Made by a program: the position numbers and the translations under genes
The notes under the pieces: generated by a model
Databases searched by the model: none
The model's input: the letters and a program-made list of their open reading frames with translations, nothing else
Told to the model about the DNA's origin: nothing
NCBI GenBank assembly: GCA_900540995.1
Contig: UQHO01000001.1
Location: 81,044 to 145,043, forward strand
DNA: 64,000 bases
From: an uncultured Collinsella sp.
GTDB lineage: Bacteria; Actinomycetota; Coriobacteriia; Coriobacteriales; Coriobacteriaceae
Direction: 5' to 3'
In this document: positions 43,796 to 52,062 of the stretch, piece after piece
Layout of the letters: each line of letters starts with the position of its first letter
Position numbering within the stretch: the first letter of the stretch is position 1

Positions 43796-43889
43796 AACGC
43801 TGCTTGAGTGCCTCGGAAAGGCCGACAAGCGCCGTGAAGAACGAGACCAAAGCGGTCAGAAGTCTCACGAAATCAATCAAATCGGTCAT
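43764..43889 (-). CDS. 41-residue membrane peptide with basic tail (candidate type I toxin)
   Basis: Short gene with a strong ribosome binding site GGGAGGTGAT six bases before its ATG (43889; an in-frame ATG at 43895 is possible). The peptide begins MTDLIDFVRLLTALVSFF, one predicted membrane helix up to residue 24, followed by a very basic end KQRSKRNRRGRRR. Size and layout agree with holin-like toxins of type I toxin-antitoxin systems, and a convergent promoter and RNA overlap its 3' end. On the minus strand TTCGCA-N18-TAGAAT (near 43953-43982) is a possible promoter. I know no named family for the sequence; a small regulatory membrane peptide is the alternative. Confidence 0.55.
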   Translation of the reverse strand: MTDLIDFVRLLTALVSFFTALVGLSEALKQRSKRNRRGRRR

Positions 43890-44016
43890 GGGCATCACCT
43901 CCCATCAGATGGAGGGCGCTGCCCGGCACATGGAACTGCCGTCAACAGCATCAATTCTATCAAAGCGCAGTTAGGTATGCGAATGTTTGTTCGTATTTCA
44001 AGAGACCAGCGTCACC

Positions 44017-44045
44017 TGTGACAAAGGGGCAGTCCCTTTGTCACA
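44017..44045. repeat. Hairpin repeat with GGGGCAGTCCC tip, abutting the HAD gene stop
   Basis: Perfect 12-bp stem TGTGACAAAGGG/CCCTTTGTCACA, loop GCAGT. It ends at the base next to the stop codon of the gene at 44046 and may work as its terminator. Confidence 0.8.
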
Positions 44046-44903
44046 TTATTCGATGACGGTGCGAGAGTTTTGCTTGTGCATGGTGGCGAGCATGTGTTTG
44101 GGGACGGCGTGGACTATGCAGCTGCCGATGGTCGCGCTCGCGGCGGCTTTAGCTGCATCGCTGGCGTTTTTGGTCGCGTAGCTGTGGCGGAAACGCTTGA
44201 GCATGGCGATGTCGTTGCCGCCATCTCCGTAAACCGCAACCTCGTCCTCGGCAATACCGTAGTAGCCCGCCAGCCAGGCCACGCTCTCGCCCTTGTTGCA
44301 CGCCACGTCCGTGATCTCGAACATCACCGGATCGAACGGCGCGTTGACCACGCGGTCCGATCGCTCGGCCAAATACGCCTTAAGATTGCGCTCCAGCTCG
44401 GGCGAGGTCACGCGGCAGTTGATCTTGCACACATCGTGGCGCAGGATGTCACCGATCGACTGGTCGAAATACTGTTCCTCGTGATACCCGCCACGTGCAC
44501 GCATGCCACGCATCACGATGCGCTTGATAGGACTGTCCTTTTTAAAGCCCGCCTGATGCATCTCGAACGATCCGCTCGAGAACATGCCATCGGGTGTGGA
44601 GCAATCAAAGCAAATGTCCGGGAACGCCCTGAGCAGTTCCTCGGTGATCTGCGGGTCGATGGTCCAGGTCTTGAGCACCTCGCCATGGCTGTCGCGCACG
44701 ATGGATCCGTTGGAGCAGCAGGCGTCAAGCGCCAGACCCGTAAAGCCATGCTCGCCGATCGGCAGCGTCGAGCGTCCGGTCGCGGGAACCACATGCAGGC
44801 CAGCCTCGGTCAGCTCGCGAATGGCGCGGCGGATGGTCCCGTCGGCCTCGTGCAGGGCGTTCAGCAGCGTTCCGTCTAAGTCACTCGCAAACATCTTGAT
44901 CAT
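44046..44903 (-). CDS. HAD superfamily Cof-type phosphatase
   Basis: 285-residue sugar- or nucleotide-phosphatase-like enzyme of HAD subfamily IIB. Motif I is FASDLDGTLL (nucleophile Asp), motif II VVPATGRS, motif III/IV NKGESVAWLAGYYGIAEDEVAVYGDGGNDIAMLKRF. The large C2 cap sits between. The substrate cannot be told. I choose the ATG at 44903 (MIKMFASD), with GAGAGG seven bases upstream; ATGs at 44909 and 44954 are in frame. Confidence 0.9.
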   Translation of the reverse strand: MIKMFASDLDGTLLNALHEADGTIRRAIRELTEAGLHVVPATGRSTLPIGEHGFTGLALDACCSNGSIVRDSHGEVLKTWTIDPQITEELLRAFPDICFDCSTPDGMFSSGSFEMHQAGFKKDSPIKRIVMRGMRARGGYHEEQYFDQSIGDILRHDVCKINCRVTSPELERNLKAYLAERSDRVVNAPFDPVMFEITDVACNKGESVAWLAGYYGIAEDEVAVYGDGGNDIAMLKRFRHSYATKNASDAAKAAASATIGSCIVHAVPKHMLATMHKQNSRTVIE

Positions 44904-44990
44904 GGGCATGCCTCTCTTTCGTCTGCACGATATTGTAGACGAGAACGGGCGCACCCCAAGAGAGGCACGCCCGTCAGTCGAAAGATTGTC

Positions 44991-45329
44991 CTACACCGCA
45001 GAAGGGCCGTGTTCGCCAGTACGGATGCGGATAACTTCTTCGACCGGCTCGACCCAGATCTTGCCGTCGCCGACGGCACCGGTGCGAGCGGCGTTGCAGA
45101 TAATCTCGACAATGCCGTCGACGTGCTCGTCGGCGCAGATGAGGGTGAACTGCACCTTAGGGATCGTGTTGACAAGCAACTCGTTGCCGCGCACATATTC
45201 CTTCCAGCCATGCTGTGCGCCGCAACCCTGCACCTGGTTGATAGTCATACCGCGAACATCGGCAGCAAACAGCGCGTCCTTAAGAACCTCAAGCTTCTCG
45301 GCACGAACGATCGCCGTAATTTTCTTCAT
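44991..45329 (-). CDS. glnK: P-II family nitrogen regulator (GlnK-like)
   Basis: 112-residue trimeric sensor that, with ADP, ATP and 2-oxoglutarate, blocks or frees the Amt channel. It begins MKKITAIVRAEKLEVLKDAL and carries GDGKIWVEPVEEVIRIRTGE, the usual nucleotide-binding end. In the T-loop the position of the uridylylated Tyr51 is Leu (VRGNELLVNTIPKV), so it cannot be modified in the E. coli way. It lies downstream of amt on the same strand, 212 bases apart, with a long inverted repeat between. Confidence 0.94.
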   Translation of the reverse strand: MKKITAIVRAEKLEVLKDALFAADVRGMTINQVQGCGAQHGWKEYVRGNELLVNTIPKVQFTLICADEHVDGIVEIICNAARTGAVGDGKIWVEPVEEVIRIRTGEHGPSAV

Positions 45330-45438
45330 AGTGAATTCCTCTCTTTAATAAAGAAATGAATTGCTCATTCATGTGGCACGGGTTTTCCAAATGCCGCAAA
45401 CCAACCTCAGAGATCAAAAAGTTCAACTGACTGGTCTT

Positions 45439-45543
45439 AGCAGGTTTCCCAAGTGCCGCAGATTGCCGTGAAAGAGGAGCGAAGCGTACTTAAGTACGTG
45501 AGCGACGATTGAACGGCAAGGTGCGGTGCTTGGGGAAGCTGCT
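45439..45543. repeat. 105-base imperfect palindrome between amt and glnK
   Basis: Paired blocks AGCAG/CTGCT, CCCAAG/CTTGGG, CCGCA/TGCGG and TTGCCGT/ACGGCAA flank a centre with the perfect palindrome CGTACTTAAGTACG (45485-45498). It touches the amt stop codon. The 18-base block GGTTTCCCAAGTGCCGCA (45443-45460) has a second copy, 16 of 18 identical, at 45381-45398. Confidence 0.75.
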
Positions 45544-46819
45544 AATCGAGTCCGGAGAACGAGGGATACGCGCTCTCGCCGTGTTGACTCGCATCCAGGC
45601 CCAGCGCCTCGTCCGCCTCGTCCACACGCAGGCTGCCGTGGAGCAGCGCCTTGACCACTGCGGCGATCACCAAATCGAGCACCAGCACAATAGCAACCGT
45701 CACCACAATGCCCAAAATCTGCGAGATGAGCAGCGACACGTCGCCCGTGTAGAACAGACCACCCTTACCGGTCCACGAGAGCTCCGGCACACAGAACAGG
45801 CCCGTGAGCACGCCGCCCAAGATGCCGCCGATACCGTGGCAACCGAACGCGTCGAGCGCATCGTCGTAGCCGAACTTGGTCTTAAGATGGCTGATGGCCA
45901 AGTAGCAGACGGGCGACACGATCAGGCCCATAACCAGCGCTGCCCACGGCTCGACAAAGCCCGCGCCGGGCGTGACCACCACAAGGCCCGCAACCAGACC
46001 GGTGCTGGCGCCCACCAGCGTGGGGCGACCGGTGTGCACGCGCTCGACGGCAAGCCACGAGACCATGCCCGCCGCGCTGGCCGTCACGGTGTTGAGGATG
46101 GCAAGCGCCGCCACGGCGTCGGCCTTAAACTCGCTGCCGCCGTTAAAGCCAAACCAGCCAAACCAAAGCAGCCCGGCGCCCAACGCCACAAACGGCACGT
46201 TATGCGGACGGTAGCTCACCATGCCAAAGCCACGACGACGGCCAAGCATTAAGCAGAGGATCAGGCCGGTAAGACCGGACGAAATGTGCACCACGTCGCC
46301 GCCGGCAAAGTCGAGTGCACCGATGATGTCGCCGATAAAGGAGCCCTCGCCGCCCCACACCATGTGGGCAAGCGGCGCATAGACCACAAGCAGCCAAATG
46401 CCCAGGAAGGCCGCCATGGCACCAAACTTAACGCGGCCGGCCAGGCTGCCCGTGACGATAGCAGCAGTGATCATGGCAAACGCCATCTGAAAGGCGATGT
46501 TGATGATCTGAGGGTAGACGGCACCGTCCGCAGCATTGCCCTCGGCCGTCTGCAGCACATGGTTGAGCACCGGCAGGCACAGCAGCTGGTCGAAGCCGCC
46601 AATAAACGGGCTGGAACCGTCGCCGCCGTAGGCCAGCGACCAGCCGGCAACAATCCACAGCACACCAACCAGGCCAATGGCGCCAAAGCACATAAGCATG
46701 GTGTTGATGACATTTTTGCGCCTGGACAGGCCGCCATAGAAAAACGCCAGACCCGGTGTCATTAAAAACACGAGCATGGTGCAGACGAGCATAAACGTTG
46801 TCGATCCCGTATCGTACAT
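45542..46819 (-). CDS. amt: Ammonium transporter Amt
   Basis: 425-residue channel of the Amt/MEP/Rh family with about eleven membrane segments. FYGGLSRRKNVINTMLM, GGDVVHISSG (first pore histidine), FGWFGFNGGSEF, FVEPWAA and FGCHGIGGILGG (second pore histidine region) are all present. The ATG at 46819 has AAGGGAG six bases upstream; an earlier in-frame ATG at 46876 is unlikely, as it would put 19 non-hydrophobic residues before the usual start. The P-II gene follows, the standard amtB-glnK pairing. Confidence 0.95.
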   Translation of the reverse strand: MYDTGSTTFMLVCTMLVFLMTPGLAFFYGGLSRRKNVINTMLMCFGAIGLVGVLWIVAGWSLAYGGDGSSPFIGGFDQLLCLPVLNHVLQTAEGNAADGAVYPQIINIAFQMAFAMITAAIVTGSLAGRVKFGAMAAFLGIWLLVVYAPLAHMVWGGEGSFIGDIIGALDFAGGDVVHISSGLTGLILCLMLGRRRGFGMVSYRPHNVPFVALGAGLLWFGWFGFNGGSEFKADAVAALAILNTVTASAAGMVSWLAVERVHTGRPTLVGASTGLVAGLVVVTPGAGFVEPWAALVMGLIVSPVCYLAISHLKTKFGYDDALDAFGCHGIGGILGGVLTGLFCVPELSWTGKGGLFYTGDVSLLISQILGIVVTVAIVLVLDLVIAAVVKALLHGSLRVDEADEALGLDASQHGESAYPSFSGLD

Positions 46820-47017
46820 TCGCTCTCCCTTGGTCGCATGAACGTTGTCGGCGCCCATAATGCGGCCGAGGGGCAACTGGTGTAGACCAGATACGGCGTT
46901 GTTAAACGCGGCGTTGTCGAATGGAAACGGTGCCGCAATCTTGGAAACGGCGCGGCAACGGACGCGAAACGAACGGGAAATACGCGAGCAAGGAAGCCGT
47001 GAGCGCGCCCGTCCCGG

Positions 47018-48037
47018 CTAGCGGCGGAACAGCTCGCGGGCTCGGTCGCGGAGGTCGGTAGCTCGGATGACGCCCTCGTAGCGGTTGATGCGCAAGCGCG
47101 GGAAGGCATTGAAGAAGCGCAGGTCGCGTCGGCTGAGCGACACGCTTGGCACCGGACGGCTCATGCGCTTGCCGGCAAGGCGACGACTGAGCGACGGACG
47201 CGGCATGTTCGGCGCGGCATCGGCCACGCGGCGGGCGGCAAGCGCCAGGCCGCGAGCACCATCCGCGATAAACGTCGGCATCGAAGCCTTCTCGCGCAGA
47301 GCATCGAGCGCGGCGTCACCCAGCTCGGCCAGCCACGCGTTAACGGCACGGCTACGGATATGCGTCTGTGCCACCGAGTCAATCGTCGATTCGGGAATGC
47401 GCTCGAGCATTGAGTCGGACGCGTCGGCAAGCGACTCGTTGATGCGGTCGGCAAGGTCGGCCCGGACGCGCTCCAGCTGATCAGACAGACGCCGCCAGCT
47501 CGCCAACGAGCACACCGCGTCGACCATCATCGCGACCGCGACGATAAAGGCGGACAGTCGCACAATCAGCACCGGCAGATGGCCAAGCAGCCCCAGCAAT
47601 GCCGGCTCCACTAAACGGCAAATACACAACGCACCCAAGCCAAACGCGCAGGCCCAGTACAGACAGATGCGTCCGTGCAGGTTAAACGGCAGGTGCGAGT
47701 AATCCCAAAAGCGAGCGCCCGTTGTTTTTTCCAACAGCACGCCCACGCTGTACTCAATCACGCTGCATACGAGCGCTGCAGCGACAAACTGGCTCGAGGC
47801 ATCCGGAATCCCGCGCAACAGCAGCCAGCAGGCAATGCCGCCCACACCATAGATGGGACAACACGGCCCCAGCAAAAAGCCACTGTTGGCAAATCGTCCG
47901 TGATTGAGCATGGCGCATACTGTCGACTCCCATGCCCAACCGCAAAAACCGTAGAAGGCAAACGAGAGTACCAGCGCCGAGAGCGGACAGGCGGCAAGCG
48001 TCGCGCCGTCAAATGCCATGTCGATCGCGGTTCCCAC
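47018..48037 (-). CDS. Putative ABC-transporter type IV (CmpB-like) membrane protein
   Basis: 339 residues. The N-terminal half has about five hydrophobic segments and matches the PF06541 pattern: FYGFCGWAWESTVCAMLNHGRFANSGFLLGP-type opening with CPIYGVGG, then VIEYSVGVLLEK and FWDYSHLPFNLHGRICLYW. The C-terminal 150 residues are soluble, Arg-rich and helical, longer than in most members. The function is unknown. The start codon is GTG at 48037, ten bases after GAGGAG; an ATG at 48019 is the alternative. It is three bases behind the HD gene, so both are one operon. Confidence 0.78.
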   Translation of the reverse strand: MGTAIDMAFDGATLAACPLSALVLSFAFYGFCGWAWESTVCAMLNHGRFANSGFLLGPCCPIYGVGGIACWLLLRGIPDASSQFVAAALVCSVIEYSVGVLLEKTTGARFWDYSHLPFNLHGRICLYWACAFGLGALCICRLVEPALLGLLGHLPVLIVRLSAFIVAVAMMVDAVCSLASWRRLSDQLERVRADLADRINESLADASDSMLERIPESTIDSVAQTHIRSRAVNAWLAELGDAALDALREKASMPTFIADGARGLALAARRVADAAPNMPRPSLSRRLAGKRMSRPVPSVSLSRRDLRFFNAFPRLRINRYEGVIRATDLRDRARELFRR

Positions 48038-48040
48038 CGT

Positions 48041-48577
48041 CTACCCACTCCTCTTTTCGTTCGATTCGCTGCTCACGTCATCGTCCGCCCTGTCTTTGCG
48101 CGGCAGACGGCCGGCAATCGTCTCGCGCAGCGCGCACCATTTATCCGCCAGGCACACAATCCATGCCTCGCGACACGTCGGCGGCACCGGTACCAGCGGA
48201 AACATATGCCGTACGATAATATTCCGCTCGCGCGGCGTCAGCTCAAAATCTTCCTCCGCACGCGCCAAGGCAAAAAACGGGTGGCGAAAGCCATGCAGCC
48301 GATGGCTTGGGTCGGGATCGTGCCAGTCATAGAGAAAGTAATCGTGCAGCAGGGCCCCGCGCAGCAGCGATAAGCGGTCGACGGAGATACCGGCGCGGCC
48401 CAGGCGCTCGGCAAAGGACAGACTTGCCCGCGCCACCGAGGTCACATGCGTATACACCGTCACATCGCCATGCTGGATAAACTCGCGCGTCAGGTCCAGA
48501 CGGCCCGCCTGTGCCAGTTGACGGGCAGCATGGTCTACTTCGCACGCGATTATCTCGGCACGAACGGTATCGGACAT
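48041..48577 (-). CDS. HD domain phosphohydrolase-like protein
   Basis: 178 residues. THVTSVARASLSFAERL supplies the first histidine, LLHDYFLYDWH the HD pair, and RHMFPLVPVPPTCREAWIVCLADKWC the later His and Asp, the order of a metal-dependent HD phosphohydrolase. The nucleotide or other substrate is unknown. I choose the ATG at 48577 (MSDTVRAE) with AAGGAGG six bases upstream. It precedes the CmpB-like gene. Confidence 0.82.
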   Translation of the reverse strand: MSDTVRAEIIACEVDHAARQLAQAGRLDLTREFIQHGDVTVYTHVTSVARASLSFAERLGRAGISVDRLSLLRGALLHDYFLYDWHDPDPSHRLHGFRHPFFALARAEEDFELTPRERNIIVRHMFPLVPVPPTCREAWIVCLADKWCALRETIAGRLPRKDRADDDVSSESNEKRSG

Positions 48578-48805
48578 GCGGCCTCCTTCCGGCGGCGCTC
48601 GGCGGCAAGCCACAGCCTGCACGCAATGAATAAAATCATCATGGAACTTATCAGTATGGCATCGGACAAAACGTTTTGCCCCACCAGTTGGCGAATTACC
48701 GCGCCGCCGTCACATATCAAACGCCAAAATGTGCGAGACTGTTTTGTGCAATTGTGCCGGCCGAGGGAGTGCCGGCGCACGATTCGCATGGAGTAACCCA
48801 CAACG

Positions 48806-50587
48806 ATGCTGCTTACGCAAACGACAACGCCCGAGGACGTCAAGGCTCTCGATCGCGCCGAGCTTCCGCTGCTCTGCGGCGAGATCCGCCACGCCATCCT
48901 CGAAAGCTCCGCCGCCGTCGGCGGGCACGTTGCCCCCAACCTGGGCGTCGTTGAGCTTACGGTTGCGCTTCATCGCGTGTTTAACTCCCCCACCGACAAA
49001 ATTGTCTTTGACGTGTCGCACCAGACCTATGCCCACAAGGCGCTGACTGGGCGCGCGTACACTTATATCGACCCGGCACGCTACGGCGAGGCCTCTGGCT
49101 TTGCCAATCCCGACGAGTCCGAACACGACCTGTTCGCCATGGGCCACACCTCCACATCGGTGAGCCTGGGCTGCGGCTTGGCGCACGCTCGTGACCTGGC
49201 GGGCGATGCGTACAACGTCATCACCATCATTGGCGACGGTTCGCTTTCGGGCGGTCTGGCGTTTGAGGGCTTTAACAATGCCGCCGAGCTCGACAGCAAC
49301 CTGATCATCATCGTCAACGATAACGACCAGTCCATTGCCGAGAACCATGGCGGCCTGTATCGCAATCTGGCCGAGCTGCGCGCCAGCAACGGCACCTGTG
49401 AGCGCAACGTTTTCCGCGCGATGGGGCTCGACTACCGCTATCTGGACGCCGGTAACGATGTGTTGGCCCTAGTCGACGTGCTGCAGGAACTGCGCGATAT
49501 CGATCATCCCATCGTGCTGCACGTCTCCACCGCGAAGGGCAAGGGCTTTGAGCCGGCCCAGAGCGACCCCGAGCGCTGGCATCATGTAGGTCCGTTTGAC
49601 ATGGCGACTGGGCGCAAGCTCTGCCCGGGCCATCCGAGCGAGCCTGCGCCGCGCACCTATGCCGACATTACGGGCGAGGCCCTGAGCGCTGCCATAGAGC
49701 GCGATCCGCAGGTTGTGGGCATCACGGCCGCAACGCCCTACATCATGGGCTTTACGCCCGAGCTTCGCGCCGCGGCAGGCAAGCAGTTTGTTGACGTGGG
49801 CATTGCCGAGGAGCACGCCGTGACCTTTGCCACCGCGCTTGCGCGCTCGGGCGCCAAGCCAGTCTTTGGTGTGTACGGCACGTTTTTGCAGCGCGCCTAC
49901 GACGAGCTGTGGCACGACCTGTGCCTCAACGACGCCCCCGCAACCATCCTAGTATTTGGCGCGTCGATCTTTGGCACCACATCCGAGACGCATCTCTCGT
50001 TCTTTGATATTTCCATGCTGGGCGGTCTTCCCAACATGCACTACTTGGCGCCGGCCTGCATGGAGGAATATCTGTCCATGCTGAGCTGGTCGCTCGATCA
50101 CCGCGAGCATCCTGTGGCGATTCGCGTGCCCGGCATTGGCCTGGTAAGCCGCCCCGACTTGGCGCCTGCCGAGGACGCCGATTACGGTGTCGCGCGCTAC
50201 AACGTGGTGCGCCAGGGCCGCGACGTGGCCGTACTCGCGCTCGGCGATTTCTTTGAGCTGGGCGAGCGTGTGGCAAACCGCTTGGCAGCCGAATACGGTA
50301 TCGAGGCCACGCTCGTCGACCCTCGCTTTGCAACCGAGCTTGACCGCGAGTTCCTCGACAGCCTTGCCGCCGAGCATCGCGTTGTCGTCACCCTCGAGGA
50401 CGGCATCTTGGACGGCGGTTGGGGCGAACGCGTCGCGTGCTACTTGGCCTGCACGCCCGTGCGCACGCGCACCTTCGGCATCGCCAAGGGCTTCCCCGAC
50501 CGCTACGACCCCAACGAGCTGCTCGCTCAGAACGGCATGACGGTCGAGAACATGGCCGCCGAGGCCGTAAGGCTACTCAACGAGTAA
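48806..50587 (+). CDS. dxs: 1-deoxy-D-xylulose-5-phosphate synthase
   Basis: Thiamine-diphosphate enzyme that joins pyruvate and glyceraldehyde 3-phosphate, the entry to the MEP isoprenoid pathway. Features: GGHVAPNLGVVELTVALH, VSHQTYAHKALTGR, GHTSTSVSLGCGLA, the ThDP/Mg site IGDGSLSGGLAFEGFNNA, and in the pyrimidine domain DVGIAEEHAVTFATALA with the catalytic Glu. 593 residues, slightly shorter than the usual 620-640, and the N-terminus and linker are the compact form seen in anaerobes. The ATG at 48806 follows GGAG. It is followed by its own terminator. Confidence 0.93.
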   Translation: MLLTQTTTPEDVKALDRAELPLLCGEIRHAILESSAAVGGHVAPNLGVVELTVALHRVFNSPTDKIVFDVSHQTYAHKALTGRAYTYIDPARYGEASGFANPDESEHDLFAMGHTSTSVSLGCGLAHARDLAGDAYNVITIIGDGSLSGGLAFEGFNNAAELDSNLIIIVNDNDQSIAENHGGLYRNLAELRASNGTCERNVFRAMGLDYRYLDAGNDVLALVDVLQELRDIDHPIVLHVSTAKGKGFEPAQSDPERWHHVGPFDMATGRKLCPGHPSEPAPRTYADITGEALSAAIERDPQVVGITAATPYIMGFTPELRAAAGKQFVDVGIAEEHAVTFATALARSGAKPVFGVYGTFLQRAYDELWHDLCLNDAPATILVFGASIFGTTSETHLSFFDISMLGGLPNMHYLAPACMEEYLSMLSWSLDHREHPVAIRVPGIGLVSRPDLAPAEDADYGVARYNVVRQGRDVAVLALGDFFELGERVANRLAAEYGIEATLVDPRFATELDREFLDSLAAEHRVVVTLEDGILDGGWGERVACYLACTPVRTRTFGIAKGFPDRYDPNELLAQNGMTVENMAAEAVRLLNE

Positions 50588-50630
50588 AAAACCTCCGCAA
50601 GGGAAGCACCCATGCGGAGGTTTTTATTTT
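50587..50630 (+). terminator. Terminator of dxs
   Basis: AAAAACCTCCGCA pairs with TGCGGAGGTTTTT (13 bp, 13-base loop), then ATTTT. It starts at the dxs stop codon. Confidence 0.92.
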
Positions 50631-50778
50631 CGCGGCGCGAAAAACGAATAGCCGTTCATACGCGATCTCCATACTTATATATGCGTCGCGTTGCCGCCAT
50701 TATAGCGACCGCCGCGAGCGACCACGCCGTCCGCGAAACGCCGTCTCAGCAGCAATAACCGACGTTTTCCCAGATAAA

Positions 50779-50813
50779 ACCTACCAAAATAGACCTGTCC
50801 CTTTTTGGTAGGT
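50779..50813. repeat. Hairpin repeat of the CCTGTCCC family
   Basis: Perfect 11-bp stem ACCTACCAAAA/TTTTGGTAGGT, loop with AGACCTGTCCC. With its 5' flank it is a near copy of 22476-22531. Here it is not next to a stop codon. Confidence 0.8.
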
Positions 50814-50855
50814 AGAATAACCTATAAGACAAGTATGTTTCTGAGTTATTTCGTG

Positions 50856-50885
50856 TTGACCCATTTGAGCGGGATGGGGTATAAC
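50856..50885 (+). promoter_or_regulatory. Promoter of the glutamate ABC transporter operon
   Basis: TTGACC, 18 bases, TATAAC, 44 bases before the start of the binding-protein gene. Confidence 0.7.
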
Positions 50886-50928
50886 TCTACTCAACCGCTA
50901 GGGATTTTATTGAGAAAGGTGTTCTCCT

Positions 50929-51924
50929 ATGAGCAAGAACCTCTCCCAGCAGGTCGTTCTCGACCGCCGCGGCTTCGTTGCCGCCACCTTCGCAACCGTC
51001 GCCGGCCTTGGTCTTGCCGGCTGCTCCGACACCAGCGCCGAGGCCGACAAGGGTTCCGCCGCCGGTTCCTCCAAGAGCTCCGAGGGTACCGAGGCTTCCA
51101 CCACGCTCGACGCCAAGGCATTCGACAAGCTCGTTAACAACGGTCCCAAGGCCGATGACGATGCCATCGCCGTCAGCACCTGGGCCACGGCCGTCAAGGA
51201 CGCCGGCGTCTTTAAGATCGGTGGCGTTCAGACCTCCACGCTCTTCTCCCTCCTCAACGAGAAAGACGGTCAGACCCGTGGCTTCGATGCCGGCATCGCG
51301 CAGCTCCTGTCCAACTACATTCTGGGCGAGAACAAGATCGAGATCACCCAGGTGACCTCGGACACGCGCGAGTCCGTCCTACAGAACGGCCAGGTCGACG
51401 CCGTCTTTGCCACCTACACCATCACCGACGAGCGCAAGAAGCTCGTCTCCTTTGCCGGTCCCTATTACTACACGCAGCAGGCCATCCTGGTGCTTGCCGA
51501 TAACGACGACATCAAGAGCGTCGACGACCTGGCCGACAAGAACGTCGCCGTCCAGTCCGGCTCCAACGGCCCCGCCATCCTGGAGGAGTTCGCTCCCAAG
51601 GCCAGCCAGCAGGAGTTCAAGACCGACGAGGAGGCCCGCCAGGCACTTCAGCAGGGACGCGTTGACGCCTACGTCATCGATAACAACATGCAGCAGAGCG
51701 CCCTGGTCCGCGAGCCCGGTAAGTACAAGATTGCCGGCAAGCCCTTCGGCAGCAAGGAGCCCTATGGCATCGGTCTGCCGCTCGATTCCGACGGCGTCGC
51801 CTTTGTCAACGACTTCCTCAAGAAGATCGAGGATGACGGCACCTGGACCGAGCTGTGGCAGATCTGCATTGGCGACCGTACGGGCGACACCAATGTTCCC
51901 GAGCTGCCCGAGATCGGCGCCTAG
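50929..51924 (+). CDS. Amino acid ABC transporter substrate-binding lipoprotein (glutamate-type)
   Basis: 331 residues. The signal peptide has two arginines (DRRGFVAATFATVAGLGLAGC), compatible with Tat export, and a lipobox LAGC with the cysteine at residue 32. A Ser/Glu-rich linker follows, then the family 3 binding domain: FKIGGVQTSTLFSLLNEKDG, GFDAGIAQLLSNYILG, DAVFATYTITDERKKLVSFAGPYY, VAVQSGSNG. It most resembles glutamate- or aspartate-binding proteins of actinobacteria (GluB); the exact ligand is unproven. First gene of a four-gene operon; the lipoprotein needs Lgt, encoded at 27402. Confidence 0.9.
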   Translation: MSKNLSQQVVLDRRGFVAATFATVAGLGLAGCSDTSAEADKGSAAGSSKSSEGTEASTTLDAKAFDKLVNNGPKADDDAIAVSTWATAVKDAGVFKIGGVQTSTLFSLLNEKDGQTRGFDAGIAQLLSNYILGENKIEITQVTSDTRESVLQNGQVDAVFATYTITDERKKLVSFAGPYYYTQQAILVLADNDDIKSVDDLADKNVAVQSGSNGPAILEEFAPKASQQEFKTDEEARQALQQGRVDAYVIDNNMQQSALVREPGKYKIAGKPFGSKEPYGIGLPLDSDGVAFVNDFLKKIEDDGTWTELWQICIGDRTGDTNVPELPEIGA

Positions 51925-52012
51925 GCAGCGAGCCTAGTAACGGCCGCTACGAAACCATACGGAAACGCACGATGCGCTTTATTGCGCTAAACTGTTTCCT
52001 CACTGAGTTGTC

Positions 52013-52042
52013 GGGGCTTCCGTACACACGGGAGCCCCTTTC
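52013..52042 (+). terminator. Partial terminator inside the ABC operon
   Basis: GGGGCTTCCGT/ACGGGAGCCCC (one mismatch, 4-base loop) followed by TTTCC, in the 138-base gap after the binding-protein gene. Such hairpins usually lower expression of the permease genes relative to the binding protein or protect the upstream mRNA. Confidence 0.6.
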
Positions 52043-52062
52043 CTTACCGGCGGGAGGTCCGC

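Larger units (their letters stand above)
50588..50928. other. Gene-free stretch between dxs and the glutamate ABC operon
   Basis: Contains the dxs terminator, 130 bases in which I see nothing, the hairpin repeat 50779-50813 and the operon promoter 50856-50885. Confidence 0.6.
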
